A stretch of 64,000 nucleotides of DNA. It comes from Nageia nagi (taxonomy: Eukaryota > Pinophyta). Made by a program: the position numbers and the translations under genes. How positions within the stretch are numbered: position 1 is the first letter of the stretch; every line of letters begins with the position of its first letter. The notes below the pieces were generated by a model. That model did not search any database, had not been told where the DNA came from, and saw only the letters and a program-made list of their open reading frames with translations. Positions 35,996 to 47,529 of this stretch are shown one piece after another. Where the stretch lies: the NCBI GenBank assembly GCA_050084985.1, contig JBITNC010000001.1, positions 124,372,001 through 124,436,000 of the forward strand, given 5' to 3'.

Positions 35996-37470
35996 ATGAA
36001 TCCTTTTATGCTACTATTTCTTCCTTTACTAGATGTAGTTCGAGTAGTAACCTATCAAAATAATAGAACCAAGATTTTTTTAGCCTATATCCTAAAAATG
36101 TTCTTCATCGATGAACCACCTAGGGTTTCAAGAGAGAAGGTTCATTTTGAGGAAATTACAAGAAGTACTAGGATTAATCCTAATATGCCCCCTAAATTCT
36201 ATGAACCTTATCCACATGATAGAATAGCAACTGATGAAGAAGATTTTAAATTCATTAATTTTAGTTATCAAATGAACATCATTGGCCTAATAAGTTTAAT
36301 GTTAACTTTGATGATGATTATTTTAAAAGTGTAAATCAAGAAATCATTATTGGTACATATGTACATGAATTTAAAAGTGATGATCTAGATGTTATTCCTA
36401 CAAATATTAAATATGTAAGGTAACTAATATCTTACATTGATAGAATGAAATATTTTGTTACTAACCATTCTAAAGCTATTATGAATATTTTGATAAAACA
36501 TAAATTATTAGAGTCAAAACCTTGAACTTTACTTTCATCATATTCTTTATTTCAATTTGAGAATGCAGGTTTTCTAAAATCCACTCCACAACCTATAGCT
36601 TTATCTTCTCCTCAAAATATCATAGTCCCTATTTGCAATGTTCCTCCATAGTCCCCACTAGCAAACCCTCAAACTAGTCAACCTATAATTCCATCTCTAG
36701 TTTGACAACCCATAGTTTCACCTCAACCATAATAGCCTATTTTCTAATCCTTAATTGCACAACACGCTCTTGTGACTCATCCTAATTCTAACTCTTGACA
36801 TAAAGAAAGAATTGGTAAAATTGGAAACATATTTTATAATTATGATGTTGATTTCTTATCTTATTTAAAATGTCCTTTGAGTAATAGAATTACTTGTAAA
36901 GTTTTCGCTAGTAGAAAAAGTATAAAATTTATAAAATTTGATGGTTTTTAAGATTAAAAAATGTACATTATAAAGTTCCAAGGAGAATCTATTAATTTCT
37001 TCATGATCATGATATGCTTGCTAAATTATTTTCAAGTAGTTTGAAATATGATATATTGAATGGTGTTTTTCTCTTCCTAAAAAAAGTATTGACAAATATG
37101 AAGATGTTGTCTTGCAATTTATTACTAGTTTCAAATATAACATTCAAGATACAAATAAATTCAAAGATTTATGTAAAGTTAAATAAGTAAATGGACAATA
37201 TTTAGCTAATTTTGTGAAAATGTAGAAGAAATTTATTAATAGAGTTACTACTACTGAACAAGATTTAAAAGATACTTTTGTAGCTAGTTTATTACCAATG
37301 TTCAAATTAAAGGTACTTGATCATGATGATATCTATTTGGGAAATATTATTGGAAAATTACTTAAAAAGGATCCTTGTATCTTGCAAAATTATAAAGAGC
37401 TTCAAAAATTCAACAATTCAAAGACTTGTAAAGAGTTACATATTGATTGGATGACCTTTTAATATTTGGT
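35996..37470 (+). pseudogene. Ty3/gypsy gag-region relic
   Basis: A 112-codon open frame (35996-36334) precedes stop-riddled coding text. From about 36930 the reading gives FIKFDGF, then HDHDMLAKLFSSSLKYD, SLPKKSIDKYEDVVLQFI and NGQYLANFVKM followed by TAG and KKFINRVTTTEQDLKDTFVA. That is the Retrotrans_gag pattern: a helical start, a W/F-x-L-P-x-x-S-I motif, then a long helix and a region like FxxLxxK. Stops again sit where Trp or Gln is expected. No protease or RT follows, so only the 5' part of an element remains. Its neighbouring LTR at 35238-35927 is in the opposite orientation and cannot be its own. Confidence 0.55.
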
Positions 37471-38890
37471 TCATATTCCTCAATAGATTTCTAATGCAAT
37501 AATTTTGAAGAGTTAAACTTAGTTGTAGAGTGGTAGACATAGATACTTAAATGTTATTTGTAATTAGAATTGTTATATTAGTGTGTGTACTTAATAACTT
37601 AAGGGTAATTGTTATTTTCTTTCTATGGTAACAAAGAATTTATATTTTATCTTCCTCTTTTGCATCATGTAGAATGAATCTCTTATATGAAATATTACTA
37701 GTTACTTTTAACAATAGGGTAATTGCAAGAAAATGGGTTCAATTTATGGTTTAAAAATGGATATTTTTTCTTTGATTTTTAGTCTTATCATAATTAATCT
37801 TAAAATTTGAAGTACTTAGAGATGAAATCTTGAAAAGGTTACTTTAATAAAAATGTAGTGCTCAAGTTTAGTTTTCAAATATGTAATCTATTCCAATACC
37901 CATATGATAGAAATTACATTTTGATAGGAATGTATAAAAACCACTATTTAAAAATTACATTTTTCAAGATCATACCAATTATTGTTAGGCCCACATAATT
38001 TGATCTAAATTAAAGTATTTTTTAAAATCCTTTTGGGAAAATATAGTTAAGACATTGAAGAGTGTTGAGAATATTTTTCATAATTTTTTTATGAAAATTT
38101 TTTAATTAATTTTTTATTGGTCCTAATTACATTTTTTAGTAGTACTTTTGTTGGGCCAGGATAACTCAATCAAAAGTTATCCTTTTGCAGATTTATTTTT
38201 TATTTAGTAGAGAATTATGTGTATAATGTTTTCACATAATTTTTTCATATTTTAAAAAATAAAAAATTTATTCAAAAAATAAGATAACCTACTTTTTCAA
38301 GTTTATGGACAAGTTTGATTGAAAAAATTATAATCCATTTGTTAAAAAATTACATATTTGAAATATACACTGTCTCATCTATAAAGGTATTTAATTTTGT
38401 AAATAAATTCTATAAAAAAAAATTATCAAATACATGCTAAAAGTCAATTTTTTTCATTTCCATTGATAGGAACTTGCATGTGCATGTCCAAGGCTAAGGA
38501 TTGGCTTGCCATGCCTCTCCCAAGCCAAAATATAAGGCAAACCCTAAGGGAAGTGGATTTTAAAATTGGAACAAGCTCTTGTTATATTTCTCAATACAAA
38601 CATGATCTTGTTATGTATCAAGATCTCATTATTTAAAGTACAATGAATCCATGTGAAAAGGAATGAGATCTCATTTTGTATGAATTTATAGTTTTTTAAA
38701 ATGGGATCCCATTTTGTATAAAATGGAATCCTATTTTCAAAATAGGATCTTGTTTTATTTAGGTTCTTGAACCATTTATCAAGATCTTATTTTTGTTTTC
38801 GCTTCAAAACCCAAAATAAAATGAGATTTCAATTTTTACAACATGGGATCTTGTTTATCTAAAATTTGTTTGAGTCTATCCATGTCTACT
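37471..38890. other. Intergenic, with palindrome cluster, no gene
   Basis: No gene recognised. 38570-38860 is dense in 'gatct(t/c)(g/a)tt' reiterations and two clean palindromes (separate entry). Confidence 0.5.
38698..38748. repeat. Two adjacent palindromes
   Basis: 38698-38715 reads AAAATGGGATCCCATTTT, a perfect 18-bp palindrome. 38728-38748 is a 10-bp inverted repeat around a single C (ATCCTATTTT on the left arm). Both lie among repeated 'ggatct' motifs. No function is known to me. Confidence 0.7.
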
Positions 38891-38894
38891 TTTA

Positions 38895-41765
38895 GTGGAT
38901 CCAACTTCTTGCATACACCTAATAGAGATACTTTCTCTAATTCTATCTAAAATTTGTGTATTTTTTAGTGTTTTTTATCTCCCACAATAAGAGTATAAAC
39001 ATATTTATCAATCTCAATCCAACTACATCTATGTAATTTTTGTATGCCTCTATCTTTTATTATTTTCTAAATACTTTTAAATTTATGCCGCATACCATAC
39101 ATAACATGGATATCTGAAAAAGCATGTAAGGTAAAGAATTATGGGTGTCTAATTCTAAAATTTGTAATTAAAAATTCTACTGACTCTAGATTATTCTATA
39201 TTGTAGCACCAATTAAACAAATTCACATAACAATATCATATTTTATTTTTATAATGTTGATAAAATATTTTTCTTCATCTAGGTATCCAACATGGTCAAA
39301 AAGGTCAACCATGTATATATAATGTTCTATTTTAAGTGTGATATGATAATATTCACTCATGGAATCGAATTATTGATAGTCCTTATCCACTAGATATACC
39401 TAACTTCATGTAGATAAACACACTAATTAACATGTCATGGTTCAATTTGATGCCCAATAATTCTATTTGTTCAAATACTTTGATGGATTTCTTATTACAA
39501 CCATATATGGAAGATGCAATAATTTATGCAGTCTATTATCTTATATCTCTATAATGTATTTTATCTAATAGTACATGATCCTCTTATATGCTCTTATATT
39601 TTGCATATATATCTATAAAAAAATTTATCATAATTACATGTGAATAAAATTTATTTCTAAATATTTTTCATGAATCTTTATATCCTATTCTGAATTTATG
39701 TAAGTTACGTACATAGGAAGAATTCTTGCAAAAGTTATTGAATTTATCTTTAAACCACTTAAGTACATACTCTATAAAAGATTAAGAACTCCCAAATTAT
39801 ATATTTTCTATGTAAATCTTGTAATGATTATATTCTATGAGATTGTATTCCTTTCATATGTTTACCTAAAAAGTTTCATAACCTTCTCTAGAAGCACATT
39901 CTTCATACATAGTGCTATAATTTGAGTTTATGATATGATGCCTATACGATGCATTTTTTAAAACTCTTTTTAGCCTCATTAAGAAAATCATTATATGCAT
40001 ATCCTCTGATCATTGTAGTTTATTAAATTTCTCAAAAAGTTTTATGGCCTTGTTTAAAAGCCTATTATATGCATATCATGTAATTATCAAATTTCATGGG
40101 ATAGTGTATTTTTTACATTTTTTATTAAAATATTTTTTCAAAATCATAAATAAATCCATTCTATGCATATCCTTTAATCATTACATTTCATGAGCTTATA
40201 TTTATTCGACTAATCAATAAATATATTTTTCTTAAAATAATTAAGAGCCTATAAAATGTAGATTCTAAATTGTGTAAAATGTGAATATACATAATAAATA
40301 AAATATTCTATAATATAAAAAGAGCTATATATGTACACTATATCAAATACAATAAATATACATAAAAAGCATGCACCTGATATGAAGTGTATGTGCAATC
40401 CTCAAAAGCAAATGTCAATGTATCTTCAAAGGATTAGGACTGAATCAAAGGTGAGCTTGTAATGGATCTTCATATGTATGGATCAATAGCCTCTTTTAAT
40501 AAAATCTAAAATCCTCAATCCTCAAGATGTACATCATTAACATCCTTATGGAAGCATGTCATTAACAGTGTTGAATATGATGAATTATGGAGCATGCAAA
40601 AGATAGAAATTTTTAGAGCTCATAGTATAACAATTTCTCATAATAGATGGCATCAAAAGACCCTGTTACTTGATGAAGATTATGGTATAAAACCACCTAT
40701 TAGATATCTTATCATATGAAAGAGTTTCAAACTATGGAGGTTAACCAATTCCACTCCCATATATAGCCTAAAAAGATATAAAAAGGAGTAAAGGTTGACC
40801 TCTAGCAATAATATAATCATTGATGTATTCAAGATACTTTAAAATATGAACCATGGTAAATGATATAGCATTTAATATAACATATGATATTTCATTGTAA
40901 TATCAACTTTATCTTGATATTTTTTATATTGCAATAAGTCATTTAGGAAGTCTAAATATGATTTATCAAATAAATAATAAATTATTTTTAAACATTTACA
41001 TAAACCATGCCCATTCTACACATATCATGTGATCATTACATTCCATGAGATTATATATCATTTAGGTATTTTCTTAAAAAGTATTACTTCTTCATCAAGA
41101 AATTTATTTATACATACCTTGTAATCATCATATTCCATGAGGATATATTACATCTTTTATTTTGTCAAATAGTATGTGGGCTTTCTACATATTCCCAAAC
41201 TCATCATATATAATATTAACAATAACTAATTCCCAAACTCATAAGCTTTTTGAATGTAACAATATAATATATAGACATACATGAAGGATTCCACGATGTA
41301 ATGAATATTATGCAAGGAATGTAAAGCCTTATTGAGATAACCCTTATTACAAAGTTCAATGATAGGATGGGAGTGGTAGTGTGTAGGTGGTGGGTATTTT
41401 TCTTATCAAAAGAGAGTGTGAGATACACCCAACAAATATTCTAAATGTACACTTATTAATTATTGTATTTTCTTAAAGGAATATTTGTAGGTACACTCAT
41501 CTAACACTTGGAGAAGTATGTTATGCTAAAATACCTCTTATATGAATATTGACTTGTGATGATTAACAATGGGAGTGTGGATATGCTTTACCTTCTATAT
41601 AAGACTTTCTATTGAATGAAACACTATAGAAGATAGATATATGTGGAGGATTCTATGTTATGAACATTATGAAACACTTATTTTATCTCATTGAGATGAT
41701 CCTCTTTACATAATGCTAGTGGAAGTAGGTAGTGTAAAGTGTTACAATGGTAGTGGAAGTGGGCA
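38895..41765 (-). pseudogene. PLS-class PPR protein pseudogene, split by a solo LTR
   Basis: PPR proteins bind organelle RNA for editing, splicing or stability. On the minus strand two N-terminal-like blocks appear: LCKEDHLNE..VFHNVHNIESS then SYIEGKAYPHSHC (about 41730-41550), and ELCNKGYLNKALHSLHNIHY (about 41360-41290). Degenerate repeats follow: GNM*KAHILFDKIKD, SWNVMIT*YV*NGHG and, past the inserted LTR, TMIRGYAYNDFLNEAKKSFK (near 40000) and SGLKINSITFARILPMYVTY (near 39790-39730). The C terminus carries E/E+ motifs: HYIYMVDLFDHVGYLDEEKY (near 39310) and IKDRGIQKLHRCSWIEIDKY then VYTLIVGDKKH (39070-38970). Stops and shifts are frequent. No DYW end is seen. The family assignment is firm from the repeated motifs, but exact limits are approximate. 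Confidence 0.75.
40257..41000 (+). mobile_element. Solo LTR inserted in the PPR pseudogene
   Basis: Starts TGTAGATTCTAAATTG and ends ATTTACA, flanked by TAAAA (40252-40256) and TAAAC (41001-41005), a 4-of-5 target duplication. PPR-like coding sequence resumes across the junction. A TATA-like 'gatataaaaagg' lies near 40777. It is a relative of the inverted LTR at 35238-35927 (roughly 70-75 per cent alike by eye). No internal element sequence is present. Confidence 0.75.
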
Positions 41766-41889
41766 ATGTAGAGTTGGCTGATATTTAAGCACAAACAGAT
41801 ATCTCTAGTATAATACATTTTTTTAAATTAAAAAATGAATGTTGAAAATCATCATATCAATTTTTTAAAGGGTGATTTAAAATATTTTA

Positions 41890-42138
41890 TTTGATAAAAC
41901 AACCTAATTATTTTGTTGCTTTTAAATATTTAAAATAGTAGTTTTAATCCCCGAATATGATGGTTTCAAATTATCCTAATATCTTTAATTAACGATGGTT
42001 TTTAGAGGCAATCTTAAACCATCATTATAGGATGTTAAATTTTTAATGATATCCCCAATGATGATGAAGTCAAAACCATTGTTAAATTTATTTTATGATG
42101 AAAATAAACTATCATTAAAGGTACTTTTTAGTGTAGTC
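41890..42138. mobile_element. CACTA-like terminal region
   Basis: The right edge reads ACTTTTTAGTGTAGT (42123-42137), the reverse complement of ACTACACTAAAAAGT, as at the tips of many plant CACTA elements (CACTACA...). Inside it, from about 41935, short reiterations of 'gatggttt' and 'ccatcatta' form the subterminal repeats expected there. The terminal CACTA base pattern has one change. It may belong to the CACTA relic at 33956-35237, but no matching left end was found. Confidence 0.45.
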
Positions 42139-42559
42139 ACAAAAATTATAAATGATTTAAAAGTTATAACATAGTCAAAGATCAATCCAATATCTACCTT
42201 ACAAGAAGTGCTAAGAAAAATGTTAATGTAGGTCAAGTCAAACTTGGAAGATCAAATGAAGGAGTCATAAGAGAAAAATAAATTACTAAGCATATAAATG
42301 AAGGAAAATATATAACATTTAAAAATTATGGGAAAGTAACACTTCCAAAAATAGATAAAAAAATGAAATCGAAAGAAAGTACCAGAAGCCCCAAGGATAG
42401 GAAAATATTGGAGGAATATTTGAATAAAAATATATAATATTAATATATTATATATGATTGTTATCTCAATTTTGAATTTTATTATCTATAATTTAAAATA
42501 TTATACAACTACTTAAAAAATCTATTTAGAAAATATTTTAGATTCCTATGTTAAAAACT
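42139..42559. other. Intergenic, no gene
   Basis: A/T-rich, lysine-codon-rich text without recognisable domain; possibly the start of the following LINE relic. Confidence 0.4.
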
Positions 42560-43960
42560 CCTTTCAATTTAAAAAATGGAGAGTGAGGAGAATAGGCAGA
42601 AGTGCTCAACTATAACTTTCCTTTAACGCTCTTATACTTAGATCATAGAGATAAGAATTTTAAACCTAAGTATTTTTTAGCCTTGGAAGGAAGTAAAAAG
42701 ATACTTTGATCATTATGATGAGAACCTGCTAATTTTATTTACAAATAATCCCTTGACTTATCTCAAAATCAAGGATGAAGAAGTTGGTATTAATTTACAA
42801 GAGTTGAGAATATGTGCAATCATTTGCAAAATTAGAGGTAAAAAACCAAGTGGGGAAGAGATGGAGAAGTTAATTGAAGATTTTTAGAATTGTAAATGTC
42901 TCATTGTGCTACTTCCTTGTAATTTTTTTATGGTCATCTTTTAGGATCTTGAAGAAAAAGATTGGGTTTCAAAAAATAAATAACATTATTTTTTTAAGAT
43001 TATGAATTTTAATTCCCTCATTGAAAAAATTACAAGTTGCCTAGTTTGGGTGAACTTGTATACCCTATAAGTAGGATTCTAGAGTAAAAGAGCTATTATA
43101 AAGATTAAAAATGATATTGGAGTATTTGTAGATGTAGATAAATATGTAATGAAGAATATGGATGAGCATCTTGATATTTGCAAGGTAAGAATTATGGTAT
43201 GGATGAACACTTATACTCCTTATTCATAATCAATGACCTTAACTTCAAGTTGGTGGAATTGGACCCAAAGAGTTGAATATAAGAATGTCTCTCTAAGGTG
43301 TTAATACTATCAATAAAATGGGCATATGAAGAAGAATTGTACCTCCCAAAAAATATAGGAATTTGTTATCCAATTTAAATCACCTTCCTTGGAGAAAGTT
43401 GTAACATTTGATCTACATATGGTAGTGTTACTAATGGTATTTATCGAAAATAAGAGGAGCATATATTGGTGGCAATCAACAATTTGATTGGTGCTACAAA
43501 ATTAGACTCTTATAAAATTTAAAACTATATGATGATAAAGAGGATTATAGTTGAATGGAAAAGTATTCAATTGAAAAAAAAGAATTTCATAATACTTAGA
43601 AATGTTTTGTTCACAAAAAAGTCTCTTAAGTTAAAATATTTAATCATCAAGTTTGTTCCAAAGATAAGATCTCTTATTCTTATCTTGAAATAGCCCATGA
43701 AAGGCTCAATGGTAATGAAACTTACATTATCTTAGATATTATCTTAGAAGTTTAAAATGTAGAAATACCTTTGATGGAATTTCAAATATGAAGGAAGAAA
43801 ATTCACATATGTCAAAATAGAGCCTTAATTGTAAGAAACACTATTCATAGTTGGCTCCTCTTTTTCAAGTTAGACTTTGAATGTACTACTTATGTAAAAT
43901 GCTATAGTTGTACTAATAGAGAATGTGATGATTGTAGCAAGCAAAATTATTAGGAATTAG
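42560..43960 (+). pseudogene. LINE ORF1-like (DUF4283 / zinc knuckle) relic
   Basis: Across several frames the plus strand reads AIICKIRGKKPSGEEMEKLI (42815-42875), CKCLIVLLPCNFFMVIF followed by DLEEKDWVSKNK (42890-42985) and CLVWVNLYTL, then KRAIIKIKNDIGVFVDVDKY (43035-43150). This is the DUF4283 layout of plant LINE/retroelement ORF1 proteins (substrate-binding-like fold, then V-W-V-x-L-x-x-L, then IGxxVxVD). A Cys-rich end, CYSCTNRECDDCSKQ (about 43900-43945), is a possible zinc knuckle. Frames are broken by many stops. ORF2 is not attached: the next LINE (47530) has its own ORF1-like region. Confidence 0.55.
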
Positions 43961-44790
43961 TGAATTTTTGACCAAAATAATGGTAATATAAAATATGTCT
44001 CAAAACTAATATCATGAGTATCATTTTTCTAATAGTATAGATTTCAATCCATGTATAAAAAAATATTTTTAATAAATTTACTTTTGAAAAAAAAAAAGAA
44101 CTTTCAATTTATTGTAAAAATAAAAAGAAAAATCATACTATATGCATACTTTTATATAATATCTTATTTTTATTTAAAAATCTTTATTAAAATTTGTATT
44201 TACTTTTTTATTCAATATAAAATGATCACCATCTTCAAAAATATACTATAAAAATCAGTCTTTAAATTCTTTAGAAAAACCTATAACTAACTCAACTTTA
44301 ATCTTCAAATCACCTCATTAATATTTATTTGGTGTTTCCTCCCTTTTGAATCAAATCTATTACCTCTAATAACTAAATATTCTCCATCAAACTACATTAT
44401 AAAGGTTTAAATATTAAAAAAAAAAAAATGTTAATGTCACTAAGAACGCTTTTTAGCTTTGTTCATGCATACTCTAATATACACATCCTCAATTTTTTTT
44501 TTTTTGGCCAATTAATTAGATTGTATTTATACCACTCCAAAGTACCAGTATAACTTGCAAAGCAGAGATTCTGTAACCCCAAAAAGGTCCTACACACATT
44601 TTTAGAATAAAAAGAGTATCTAAAAACAAAAAACTTACATAACTAAAATCGTTTCTTTCGTGCCACAATGCCATTCAAGAAGGAAGCCATGCAAAACTGT
44701 AAAGGAACTCATCAACCAAGCAAATATTGAAGCTTATATAAAGCTAATGTACACACAAGATGCATTACCAATACCATCTATCGGATTCAC
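43961..44790. other. AT-rich spacer / 3' flank of the lectin kinase
   Basis: No gene. It contains A- and T-runs (44418-44429, 44494-44505). From about 44510 the composition becomes less AT-rich, likely the transcribed 3' flank of the receptor-kinase gene on the minus strand. Confidence 0.5.
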
Positions 44791-46776
44791 CTATCTGCCT
44801 ACCTGGTAATCAGAATCGACCTTGTAACATCTTCTTCTTGAACTGTTCTCGTAATCCCCGAACTTCCAAGCAAATAGTTCTGCTTCATCAGTTGCATGAT
44901 CAATGAAGCTGCTTTGCTCAGAATTCATTTCGAATGAAGATGGGCAAGAGATCTCATTTTCTGCAAGTGGAGCTTGGCCTTTCAGAATTTGCAGTACAGT
45001 TCTCATGCAAAACCTTGATTCTGGCCGAGGATGAGAACAATAAATCCCCACTTTAAGAAATCTCTCCACCTTTTCTGGGTTGTAATCGCCATTGAGATTT
45101 GGATCCACAGCATCCAGCAATTTTCCCCTTTCATGCAAAAACCTCACCCAATCTATCAGAACAACTTGGTCCTCGCCCTTGGATTTATCAATCGGCCTTC
45201 TTCCACAAACAACTTCCAGCATAACAATCCCAAAGCTGAATACTTCAGACTTTGGAGATACCTTGCCTGTCTTGGTAAATTCCGGAGCAATATATCCAAC
45301 AGTTCCCGCTACCCGAGTTGTTTGAGGATTTTGAGTGTGGTCATATAGACGAGCAAGCCCAAAATCCCCCAACTTGGCATTGAAGTCTGAATCGAGCAGC
45401 ACATTGCTGGATTTGATGTCTCTATGAACAACCGTATGATCCCATTCCTCGTGAAGATACAACAGCCCCGCCGCTACGTCCTTAAGGATCGCGTAGCTTT
45501 GAGGCCAGGGAAGAACCTCCTTTGGGTTCCCGAATATCATCTTATCAAGGCTTCCCTTTGGCATGAGATCGTAGACGATGAAGAGATGTTTATTCTTTCT
45601 GCACCATCACCGTAGTTGGACAAGGTTTCCGTGATGGAGACGACCAACGCTCGAAATTTCGGCGATAAAATTCTTCATTCCCTCCGTGGAATCCCTCGTG
45701 ATGCATTTCACTGCAACTTGGACGCCATTCCTGGGAAGAATGCCTCTGTAAACACGACCGAAAGACCCACTGCCCAAGATCTGCTCATCTCGGAATCCTT
45801 GTGTGGCGGCATCAAGCTCGTTGTAGGGAATTCTGTGAGGCCAATACTCTTAACTCCCATTCCTCTATTGATTCTCTGTTCCTCCGCTTCCTCAGCCAAA
45901 GGAATACAAAGAAAACAGGGACCATAAGGGCAATAAGGGATACTAGAGCAATAGCCGCTTTGAATCTGCCGTATTGAGTGATGGGCTTCTTTCTGATAAA
46001 ACAGGGGAGACCTGAGAGATCAAGGAGCGGCGCCTTACCGTCCGTGCTGAAGCTCCAGCGGAAAATATGATGGTCTTCTGCAAATTCTTTTCCTGTAGAC
46101 GACGAAAACCCCACATACATCTCTTCTTTCAGAACTCCAGAAAGATTGAAATTTCCTACGGATATCAGTGGCTTGGTAGGCTTCTCCATCCCGGCTAACG
46201 CAAGAGTGACAGTAAGCGAGTCCAATAAATGATCGTAATCGATCCAGGCTTGTATATTCTCTCCGCTTTTGGGATCCAATTTCAGAGTTTTTCCGTCCAT
46301 CCAATAGGCTGCAGGCTGAGGTTTTAAAGACCTAAGGCTTTTGATATCGACGCCAACATGGTTGTCATCGATATCATCAAATTCATCATTTGCAAAGAGA
46401 TGGTTGGATTCGAGTCCATTTGTGCTCTTATTCAATAACCCAAGGTACTGGTATTCTGTGGCGCCATTGAGGGACTTGTCAGGCGTCATGAAGAAAGCCG
46501 GCCCATGCCCACCAAACCGTGGAGGATGAACCACAATAGAGAAGACAAAGCTAGTGCTGACTTCACTCTGATGGGAGTAGGGTATAGAGCTCGACCGAGC
46601 AAAAGCCCAGAATGATTTGTAAGGGTGATCACTTGTTCAGATTGTATAAAAGCATCCTTTATCAATAATAAACTTGATTCGTTGAACTCATTGAAGATGA
46701 AGGTCTTGGTGGCAACCAACTGCCATGGCAGCAGGAGGGAAAGAGAGAATGTGATCAATTTCTCAACAGACAGCAT
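44791..46776 (-). pseudogene. L-type lectin receptor-like kinase, three disabling lesions
   Basis: Plasma-membrane receptor kinase, about 660 codons, intronless as is usual in the family. The start at 46776 opens a hydrophobic signal peptide (~residues 1-22), then a legume-lectin domain (FNEFNESSLLL, GRALYPTPIR, FGGHGPAFF, YLGLLN, NHVGVDIKSL). A transmembrane segment (45893-45964) and basic stop-transfer KRRNRES follow, then a Ser/Thr kinase: GSGSFGRVYRG, VAVK, HRDIKSSNVLLD, DFGLARLYD and APEF, an RD kinase with all catalytic residues. Breaks: a frameshift near 46550-46580 in the lectin domain; one extra base near 45848-45855 (WEL to EYWPHRIPY); and TGA at 45607-45609 where the family has the Gly of RGWC. 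The kinase C-terminal half is open from 45606 to the stop at 44791. It could be a recent pseudogene, or the frameshifts could be sequence errors. Confidence 0.92.
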
Positions 46777-47060
46777 TATTTCTTCAGAAAAAAAATGAAA
46801 CCCAATCCTCGAAGACTCTAACTCTAATTAATATACCATGGATCGACTTCTGGGCTGGAAGAAGTGGTATGGTCTACAGTGCATCGATAATTTAGAGGCC
46901 TTGGATATTGCGGATAATCGGTAAAAGGGTGGCAAAGGTGGAGAGTTGAGAATTCGTGGGGTCGCAAGCAGAGCTTCCCGACTAATCGACAATTTCCCTT
47001 TGATGGTTCCTTCCCTTTTAAAGGCTTTGTGGCCTTTGTGTTCCCTACTTACAAAAAGTA
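46777..47060 (-). promoter_or_regulatory. Upstream region of the lectin receptor kinase
   Basis: CpG-retaining DNA directly upstream of the start codon on the minus strand. A TATA-like GGTATATTAATTA (46826-46838) lies 50-60 bp before the ATG, which would give a very short leader. Assigned from position and base composition only. Confidence 0.35.
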
Positions 47061-47529
47061 ATCAAGAATTTTTTGCTTCCTTTTCCTGACCATGGGTGCA
47101 TCTTTTCGACCACCACGATAGGACTGGTATCATACTTCATGAGCATGACATGAGGTTATACATCCTCTTTCTTTTTCTCTTTTCTTGTGAAAGGTTTCAC
47201 ACAAGCTCTTCCTTTGCTAACAGTTTGTGAATAGACTTTTATTGACATTTTAATCCATCATACCATATTGATAGGTGTTCTCCACATTTTTAATATTTAG
47301 CATGTTAAATATACAAAATTTAAGTAATTCACATACTTCTTATTTCTTTTGGAATTTCAAGCTCCTTATCTCTTTGTAGGAATTATCTTTTTTTAGTTGG
47401 GCTTCATGCTTCTAATCAACGTTCACTCCCTTAACAAGATTATGAACTTTATTCTTTGTATACTTTTTTGATAGGTTTTTGTTTCTAACTTTTTTCTTTT
47501 TTTTTTCAGTTGGATAGATTAGTTCAAGA
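47061..47529. other. Intergenic, no gene
   Basis: Pyrimidine-rich AT DNA between the receptor kinase and the LINE, with no recognisable feature. Confidence 0.5.

Noticed and set aside
35996-36334. 112-codon frame as an independent host gene
   Set aside because: It leads into stop-broken gag-like text on the same strand and has no recognisable domain of its own.
45031-45927. Several plus-strand open frames of 60-105 codons
   Set aside because: They lie antisense to the lectin receptor kinase and are shadows of its codons.
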